From CAXBID01 sp963975495 (GTDB lineage: Bacteria > Bacteroidota > Bacteroidia > Flavobacteriales > Flavobacteriaceae): DNA of 10,678 nt. Made by a program: the position numbers and the translations under genes. The notes under the pieces are model-generated. The model saw only the letters and a program-made list of their open reading frames with translations. It ran no database searches and was not told the DNA's origin. Below are positions 6,301 to 10,678 of the stretch, piece by piece (the stretch's first letter is position 1; each line of letters begins with the position of its first letter). The stretch lies in contig CAXBID010000120.1 of NCBI GenBank assembly GCA_963975495.1, positions 1 to 10,678 on the forward strand, written 5' to 3'.

Positions 6301-6777
6301 ATGAGTTATTTTTCAGATATATATAAAGGAATTAAAACACTGCTAACTGGTATGAGTGTTACCGGAAAGTACTTTTTAACGTCCAGAAAAGGAGCCATTA
6401 CGCAACAATATCCAGATAATAGAGACACCTTAAAAATGTTTGAGCGTTTTCGAGGTGAAGTGGTTATGCCTCACGATGAAAATAACGAGCACACTTGTAC
6501 TGGTTGTCAAAAATGTGAAATTGCTTGTCCAAATGGAAGTATAGAAATAATTTGGGATAGGGGAATTGATGAAGAGACTGGTAAAAAGAAAAAGAAAATA
6601 GACAAGCACGTGTATCATTTAGGATTGTGCACCATGTGTGGGTTGTGTATTGAAGCCTGTCCTACTGATGCTATCGTTTGGGCTCAAAATTATGAGAATT
6701 CAGTATATGACAGAACAAAACTCACTAAGGTTTTAAACAGACCTGGGTCTAAAGTTAAAGCCGGAATAGAAGATTAG
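6301..6777 (+). CDS. nuoI: NADH-quinone oxidoreductase (complex I) subunit I, 2x[4Fe-4S] ferredoxin-type
   Basis: This 158-residue peripheral subunit holds clusters N6a and N6b, which relay electrons toward N2 in NuoB. Two complete binding motifs are present: Cys66, Cys69, Cys72 and Cys76 in CTGCQKCEIACP, and Cys110, Cys113, Cys116 and Cys120 in CTMCGLCIEACP. Between them is a basic linker with five consecutive lysines (95-99). The N-terminus (IYKGIKTLLTGMSVTGKYF) fits the amphipathic membrane-anchoring segment of the family. The ATG at 6301 has an A/T-rich leader and no Shine-Dalgarno motif. nuoJ starts 3 bp after its stop. With no NuoEFG at this locus, NuoI would be the outermost redox subunit seen here, so it is the likely docking point for ferredoxin or another donor; this last point is inference. 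Confidence 0.95.
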   Translation: MSYFSDIYKGIKTLLTGMSVTGKYFLTSRKGAITQQYPDNRDTLKMFERFRGEVVMPHDENNEHTCTGCQKCEIACPNGSIEIIWDRGIDEETGKKKKKIDKHVYHLGLCTMCGLCIEACPTDAIVWAQNYENSVYDRTKLTKVLNRPGSKVKAGIED

Positions 6778-6780
6778 CTT

Positions 6781-7323
6781 ATGGAAAAATATATATTTTA
6801 CATTTTAGCGGTTATTATGATTGTTTTTGCAATTGCTTCTGTTACAAGCAGAAAAATGCTACGGTCTGTTATTTACCTATTATTTGTGCTCTGCGGAATT
6901 GCGGGACTGTACTTTTTAATCGATTATAATTTTTTGGCAGCCATTCAATTAACGATTTATGCAGGAGGAATTATTGTCCTGATCATATTCTCTGTGTTGT
7001 TGGTACATCACATAGAAATGGAGCTTGAAATTGCAAAACTATCAAAACAAATACTCACAACCATAGCGTGTTTAATTGGTTTAGGAGTCTTTTTATATAC
7101 TATCTACACACATGATTTTAATGTGATGGAAAACTCCTATTCAACAACAACTGCAGATATCGGAACCCTATTATTAAGCTACGAAGCAGGTGGATTTATT
7201 TTACCGTTTGAAGTAATAAGTATTCTATTATTAGCCGCTATGATTGGAGCTATCGTAATAGCCAAAGGAAGAAAGTTGAAAGGCGGCAAAGAAAATGTGG
7301 AAGTAGAAAAAAAGAATCAATAA
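6781..7323 (+). CDS. nuoJ: NADH-quinone oxidoreductase (complex I) subunit J
   Basis: This 180-residue membrane subunit is part of the proton path beside NuoK and NuoH. Five hydrophobic segments are visible at about residues 4-21, 29-47, 52-76, 91-109 and 138-161. The third contains the family motif around IYAGGIIVLIIFSVLL (59-74), where the pi-bulge occurs in characterised complexes, and the last contains Glu144 in FEVISILLL. The hydrophilic C-terminus (KGRKLKGGKENVEVEKKNQ) is rich in charge. It is spaced 3 bp from nuoI, so the two are almost certainly co-translated. A 173-bp spacer full of repeats separates it from nuoK. Confidence 0.94.
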   Translation: MEKYIFYILAVIMIVFAIASVTSRKMLRSVIYLLFVLCGIAGLYFLIDYNFLAAIQLTIYAGGIIVLIIFSVLLVHHIEMELEIAKLSKQILTTIACLIGLGVFLYTIYTHDFNVMENSYSTTTADIGTLLLSYEAGGFILPFEVISILLLAAMIGAIVIAKGRKLKGGKENVEVEKKNQ

Positions 7324-7332
7324 TGAAAAAAA

Positions 7333-7420
7333 TAACCACAAAGGACACTATGATTCCACACAAAGTCCGCAGAGAAGATTCTTTGTGCACTTTGTGTCTT
7401 CTTTGTGATCTTCGTGGTTA
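7333..7420. repeat. Large imperfect hairpin built of CACAAAG / CTTTGTG motifs between nuoJ and nuoK
   Basis: The outer arms TAACCACAAAGGACAC (7333-7348) and GTGATCTTCGTGGTTA (7405-7420) are complementary at 13 of 16 positions, and an inner pair ACACAAAGT (7358-7366) with ACTTTGTGT (7389-7397) is a perfect 9-bp match. CTTTGTG occurs three times in the right half at 7381, 7390-7396 and 7401. I recall similar ACCACAAAGGACAC...GTGGTTAA elements between genes in Bacteroidota and other phyla, but cannot cite them. There is no reading frame of note. It may be a dispersed repeat; a role in mRNA processing is untested. Confidence 0.7.
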
Positions 7421-7446
7421 AACAAAACTATTAAATAATGAAAAAT

Positions 7447-7481
7447 AAACTTCCGTCTTCAGGCTTCTGGCTTCAGACTTC
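7447..7481. repeat. Heptamer repeat array (NGNCTTC), 5 units, left of nuoK
   Basis: Five contiguous units AAACTTC, CGTCTTC, AGGCTTC, TGGCTTC and AGACTTC keep CTTC at exactly 7-bp spacing. The first two units, with the T before them (7446-7460), are a perfect 15-bp inverted match to 7836-7850 on the far side of nuoK. The array ends 15 bp before the nuoK start. Confidence 0.85.
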
Positions 7482-7496
7482 TTTAAAAACAACATT

Positions 7497-7814
7497 ATGA
7501 TTTTTGGAGTTAGCATATACGAATTATTAACCGTAACCTCAATCCTGTTTTTTATTGGTGTTTACGGTTTTATTACAAGAAAAAACCTAATCTCAATTTT
7601 AATTTCAATAGAGCTCATCTTAAATGCGTCTGTTATAAACTTTGTTGTTATCAATAAATATTTATATCCAGATATGTTGCAAGGTGTGTTGTTCTCTATT
7701 TTTATAATTGCTGTGGCTGCTGCAGAAACTGCTTTGGCAGTATCAATAATTATAAACCTGTACAGACAAATTAGTTCTGTTGAAGTTAAGGATGTTGAAA
7801 CCATGAAGTATTGA
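7497..7814 (+). CDS. nuoK: NADH-quinone oxidoreductase (complex I) subunit K
   Basis: This 105-residue MrpC-like membrane subunit has three hydrophobic helices at about residues 9-26, 31-52 and 62-89. The two intramembrane glutamates required for coupling in E. coli NuoK (Glu36 and Glu72) are represented by Glu39 (SIELILNAS) and Glu77 (AAAETALAVS). Length is normal. The ATG at 7497 overlaps a preceding TTATGA and has an A-rich leader without a Shine-Dalgarno motif. Unlike in many operons, it is not tightly packed with nuoJ or nuoL: repeat-filled spacers of 173 bp and 143 bp flank it, with heptamer arrays in opposite orientation on each side. The gene itself looks intact. Confidence 0.95.
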   Translation: MIFGVSIYELLTVTSILFFIGVYGFITRKNLISILISIELILNASVINFVVINKYLYPDMLQGVLFSIFIIAVAAAETALAVSIIINLYRQISSVEVKDVETMKY

Positions 7815-7821
7815 AAAGTTT

Positions 7822-7849
7822 GAAGCCCGAAGACGGAAGACGGAAGTTT
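7822..7849. repeat. Heptamer repeat array (GAAGNCN), 4 units, right of nuoK, inverted
   Basis: Four contiguous units GAAGCCC, GAAGACG, GAAGACG and GAAGTTT begin 8 bp after the nuoK stop. They are the reverse complement of the NGNCTTC family, and 7836-7850 matches 7446-7460 exactly in inverted form over 15 bp. Together with the array at 7447-7481 they would let the nuoK segment form a stem enclosing the gene. Confidence 0.85.
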
Positions 7850-7918
7850 AAAGCAAGAAAGAATTAAACATAAAAGAACATATATTTATTTTGAGAAACA
7901 ATAAAAGAATAAAATTTT

Positions 7919-7946
7919 AGACTTCGGACTCCCGTCTTCTGACTAA
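7919..7946. repeat. Heptamer repeat array (NGNCTTC), 4 units, left of nuoL
   Basis: Four contiguous units AGACTTC, GGACTCC, CGTCTTC and TGACTAA lie 11 bp before the nuoL start. They face the GAAGACG array at 7822-7849 in opposite orientation, with CGTCTTC complementary to GAAGACG, so the nuoK-nuoL spacer can form a hairpin with an A/T-rich loop of about 70 bases (7850-7918) in which no gene is seen. Confidence 0.75.
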
Positions 7947-7957
7947 AAAAATAAAGA

Positions 7958-9877
7958 ATGAACTCTAATAATATCATATTAATCCCCTTGGTTCCTTTAG
8001 CAGTATTCCTGCTTTTGGGAATATTCAATCAAAAGATCAAACCATCCGTATCAGGTTATATTGGTGTTGCCGGACTATTAGTATCGACTCTATTGTCCTT
8101 TAACACAGCATACCAATACTTTTTTGTGCATGGTAAAATAAATGGCGTTTATCAAACTTTAGTAGAGAAAACAACATGGATGAATTTCACGGACACGCTG
8201 GCTATTGATATGGGTGTTCTGGTTGATCCCATTTCGGTAATGATGCTTATTGTGGTATCAATAGTATCACTAATGGTGCATATTTACAGTAGGGGCTACA
8301 TGAAAGGAGACGATGGTTACACCAAATTCTTTGCTTTCTTATCATTATTCTCGTTCTCAATGTACGGATTGGTATTAGCAACAAACCTGTTCCAAATTTA
8401 TATTTTCTGGGAATTGGTTGGTGTGTCATCTTACTTATTGATTGGATATTATTACACAAAACCATCAGCGGTATCAGCAGCAAAAAAAGCATTTATCGTA
8501 ACACGTTTTGCCGATCTGGGTTTCTTAATAGGAATCTTAATCGTTGGTTATTATACAGGAACATACGATTTTGAAACCCTAAACAATCCTGAAGGAACTG
8601 CTATTCTAAATTGGGCATCTACTTCATTCATGGGATTATCAGTTTTAACTTGGGCCTTAATATTGATTTTTATTGGTGGTGCAGGAAAATCCGCCATGTT
8701 CCCATTACATATATGGTTACCGGACGCCATGGAAGGGCCTACTCCGGTTTCTGCCCTCATCCATGCAGCAACCATGGTTGTAGCCGGTGTGTATCTGGTG
8801 GCTCGATTATTCCCCATGTATTTCTTTATAGAAGATGGATTTGCGCTGAATATTGTAGCTTATGTAGGTGCGTTTTCATCACTCTTTGCAGCCATAATAG
8901 CCATTACACAAACCGATATTAAGCGTGTGTTGGCATTCTCGACCATGTCGCAAATAGGTTATATGATGTTGGCTTTGGGCGTTTCCGGTTACGAAGGTCA
9001 TGATGGCGTTGGTTATATGGCTTCTATGTTCCATCTGTTTACCCATGCCATGTTCAAAGCCTTATTGTTTTTGGGTGCTGGTTCGGTTATTCATGCTGTA
9101 CATAGCAATTATTTAAAGGATATGGGCGGATTGCGTAAGTATATGCCAATTACAAATATTACGTTTTTAATTGCGGCTTTTGCAATTGCGGGAATACCCC
9201 CTTTTTCAGGATTTTTTAGTAAGGATGAAATTTTAGTGGCTGCTTACCAAAATAATAAATTAATATATTATGTAGGCGTGTTCGTGGCTGGGTTAACTGC
9301 TTTTTATATTTTCAGGATTTATTTCGGCATATTTTGGGGCAAAGACAAAGCCTACCAACACAAACCCAAAGAGTCGCCATTATCTATGACCATCCCCCTA
9401 TTGTTTTTAGCATTAATGAGTATTGTTGGCGGATTTATTCCTTTTAGCGAATTCGTTACTCCTGATAAAACTGGTTTTGAAGCGCATTTAAATTATCCAT
9501 TAGCTGCCATCGCTGTTTCGGTTGGATTAATAGGATTCATGCTTGCCTGGGTTTTCTATAAAAAGGAAAATAGTTTGTCAGATCGATATGCAAAGGGTTT
9601 TGGTGTTTTTTACAAATGGACGTATGATAAATTTTACTTTGATGAAATTTATCTTTTCGTCACAAAAAAGATACTATTTAAAAGGATTTCGGCTCCTGCA
9701 GCTTGGTTTGACAGACATGTTGTAGATGGAACTATGAACCTTATTGGAAACTCAACAGTATCAGCATCAAAAAAAATAAAAGGCTTACAATCCGGTAAAG
9801 TGCAGGATTATGCCTTTGCCTTTATTTCGGGAGTTGTAATAATTGCCGTGGTATTTATTTATTTATGGACAAACTAA
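7958..9877 (+). CDS. nuoL: NADH-quinone oxidoreductase (complex I) subunit L, antiporter-like
   Basis: This 639-residue Mrp-antiporter-like subunit is the distal pump module. The key residues are visible: Glu152 in FWELVGVSSYLLIGYY, Asp186 in RFADLGF, Lys244 in GAGKSAMFPLHIWLPDAMEG, His269 in ALIHAATMVVAGVY, and the His359/His363/Lys367 set in MFHLFTHAMFKALLFLGAG. These correspond to the transport residues of E. coli NuoL. TQTDIKRVLAFSTMSQIGYM (317-336) is also typical. About 16 hydrophobic segments are followed by a C-terminal charged stretch with YKWTYDKFYFDEIY and a last membrane helix, matching the lateral helix and its anchor. The ATG at 7958 is the first in the frame. It is slightly longer than E. 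coli NuoL (613), which is usual for Bacteroidota. Nothing suggests damage. Confidence 0.97.
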   Translation: MNSNNIILIPLVPLAVFLLLGIFNQKIKPSVSGYIGVAGLLVSTLLSFNTAYQYFFVHGKINGVYQTLVEKTTWMNFTDTLAIDMGVLVDPISVMMLIVVSIVSLMVHIYSRGYMKGDDGYTKFFAFLSLFSFSMYGLVLATNLFQIYIFWELVGVSSYLLIGYYYTKPSAVSAAKKAFIVTRFADLGFLIGILIVGYYTGTYDFETLNNPEGTAILNWASTSFMGLSVLTWALILIFIGGAGKSAMFPLHIWLPDAMEGPTPVSALIHAATMVVAGVYLVARLFPMYFFIEDGFALNIVAYVGAFSSLFAAIIAITQTDIKRVLAFSTMSQIGYMMLALGVSGYEGHDGVGYMASMFHLFTHAMFKALLFLGAGSVIHAVHSNYLKDMGGLRKYMPITNITFLIAAFAIAGIPPFSGFFSKDEILVAAYQNNKLIYYVGVFVAGLTAFYIFRIYFGIFWGKDKAYQHKPKESPLSMTIPLLFLALMSIVGGFIPFSEFVTPDKTGFEAHLNYPLAAIAVSVGLIGFMLAWVFYKKENSLSDRYAKGFGVFYKWTYDKFYFDEIYLFVTKKILFKRISAPAAWFDRHVVDGTMNLIGNSTVSASKKIKGLQSGKVQDYAFAFISGVVIIAVVFIYLWTN

Positions 9878-9893
9878 ATTTAAAAAAACAAAA

Positions 9894-9984
9894 AATCAAA
9901 TGACAAATCCCAAAAGCCTGTTGTTAAATACTTTTAGTTATTTCGGTTTTGGATTTTGGATTTTAAAAATTGGAATTTAAAAAG
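9894..9984. repeat. Inverted heptamer element (NNNCAAA / TGGATTT) between nuoL and nuoM
   Basis: The left arm has three units AATCAAA, TGACAAA and TCCCAAA (9894-9914). The right arm has six contiguous 7-bp units from 9943 to 9984: TCGGTTT, TGGATTT twice, TAAAAAT, TGGAATT and TAAAAAG. The right arm is roughly the reverse complement of the left (CCAAA against TTTGG), enclosing a 28-base middle. Similar TTTGGATTTTGGAATTT tracts are familiar to me from Bacteroidota intergenic DNA, without a citation. It ends 2 bases before the nuoM start, so it forms the whole leader of nuoM. Confidence 0.7.
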
Positions 9985-9986
9985 AT

Positions 9987-10678
9987 ATGGATATTTTATC
10001 ACTTTTTGTCATAGTACCTGTAATCACAATTTTAACATTGGTGTTTACAAAAGGATTAAAGCAAGCGCGACAAGTGTCAATGGTTGGGAGTTTTATCCAA
10101 CTTGGGATGGCAATAAATTTAGTATTTGCGTATTTCAAGGAACGGGAAATTAATGATAATATTATGGTTTTTACCAAGGATTTGGTTTGGTTTAAACAAT
10201 TCAATATCCATTATAATATTGGTGTTGATGGTATTTCGGTTGCATTATTATTATTGACGTCAATTGTTGTATTGGCAGGTGTTTTTATTTCATGGAAAAT
10301 GAAAGATCTGCCCAAAGAATTCTTTATTTCGCTAATAGTACTTTCAACCGGGGTTTACGGATTCTTTATTTCCCTTGACCTGTTTACATTGTTTGTGTTC
10401 TTTGAAATTGCGGTAATACCTATGTATTTGTTAATTGGCATTTGGGGGAGTGGTCCAAAAGAGTATTCGGCAATGAAATTAACCTTGATGTTAATGGGAG
10501 CTTCAGCTATTTTGTTGGTTGGAATATTGGGAATCTACTTTAACTCAAATGCAGATGGAGGCCCTTTAACTTTCAACATATTGGAAATTGCTCAAGTAAA
10601 CATCCCGTTTGAAGCTCAAAAATTATTTTTCCCGTTAACATTTATTGGCTTTGCCGTTATAAGCGCATTATTCCCGTT
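9987..10678 (+). CDS. nuoM: NADH-quinone oxidoreductase (complex I) subunit M, antiporter-like, 5' part only
   Basis: The frame from ATG 9987 is open to the window end and gives 230 residues of a protein normally about 480-510 long. It begins with a hydrophobic helix (MDILSLFVIVPVITILTLVF), then YNIGVDGISVALLLLTSI (77-94) and FFEIAVIPMYLLIGIWG (138-154). Glu140 matches the essential glutamate of E. coli NuoM (Glu144). GVDGIS and the IPMYLLIGIWG context distinguish NuoM from NuoL and NuoN. The downstream lysine and histidine transport residues lie beyond the edge. No stop or frame break is seen. nuoN would be expected next. The start follows immediately after a heptamer repeat; there is no Shine-Dalgarno motif. 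Confidence 0.95.
   Translation, partial: MDILSLFVIVPVITILTLVFTKGLKQARQVSMVGSFIQLGMAINLVFAYFKEREINDNIMVFTKDLVWFKQFNIHYNIGVDGISVALLLLTSIVVLAGVFISWKMKDLPKEFFISLIVLSTGVYGFFISLDLFTLFVFFEIAVIPMYLLIGIWGSGPKEYSAMKLTLMLMGASAILLVGILGIYFNSNADGGPLTFNILEIAQVNIPFEAQKLFFPLTFIGFAVISALFP

Noticed and set aside
8551..8922. Overlapping open frames on both strands inside nuoL
   Set aside because: They are shadows of the highly conserved nuoL frame and have no independent support.
9956..10153. Small plus-strand open frame at the start of nuoM
   Set aside because: It overlaps nuoM in another frame; the nuoM frame from 9987 carries the conserved family motifs.

Overview
The window is AT-rich and reads entirely on the + strand. 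It holds the tail of a 2-oxoacid:ferredoxin oxidoreductase (korA 3' part, korB) followed by a complex I operon in the order nuoA-B-C-D-(S23 remnant)-H-I-J-K-L-M, with nuoM cut by the window end. Start codons mostly lack a Shine-Dalgarno sequence and have A-rich leaders. That trait, the protein sequences and the style of the intergenic repeats suggest a Bacteroidota bacterium, probably a flavobacterium or relative. This taxonomic call is an inference from recognition, not from a search.

Layout. Bases 1-53 are an exact inverted copy of bases 255-307, so the true korA sequence begins only at about base 46. The left edge looks like a chimeric or fold-back contig end. korA (46-855) and korB (885-1895) run 17 bp into nuoA (1913), which overlaps nuoB by 10 bp. 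nuoC and nuoD are separate genes here, not fused. Where nuoE, nuoF and nuoG sit in 14-gene operons there is instead a frame-broken four-helix-bundle (S23-type) gene (4689-5040). Then follow nuoH, nuoI, nuoJ, nuoK, nuoL and nuoM.

How the genes work together. Without NuoEFG at this locus there is no visible NADH-oxidising module. KorAB makes reduced ferredoxin from 2-oxoglutarate (or a related 2-oxoacid) and lies directly upstream in what looks like one transcription unit. A reasonable inference is that this 11-subunit-type complex takes electrons from ferredoxin through NuoI and NuoB and passes them to quinone, probably menaquinone, while NuoH/J/K/L/M pump ions.

The most unusual structure is in the spacers. 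Junctions are either very short (overlap to about 29 bp) or filled with repeats, many of which keep a 7-bp period although their sequences differ: TGAATTA-like after nuoB, AGGTGAC-like after nuoD, GGTCATC/GGTCCTC before nuoH, CAGTTGG-like after nuoH, NGNCTTC around nuoK, and TGGATTT-like before nuoM. Several occur as inverted pairs that bracket a single gene (nuoK, the S23 remnant) or a short loop. No spacer longer than 300 bases lacks a gene. No RNA gene, CRISPR array, insertion sequence with transposase, convincing promoter or terminator was found.
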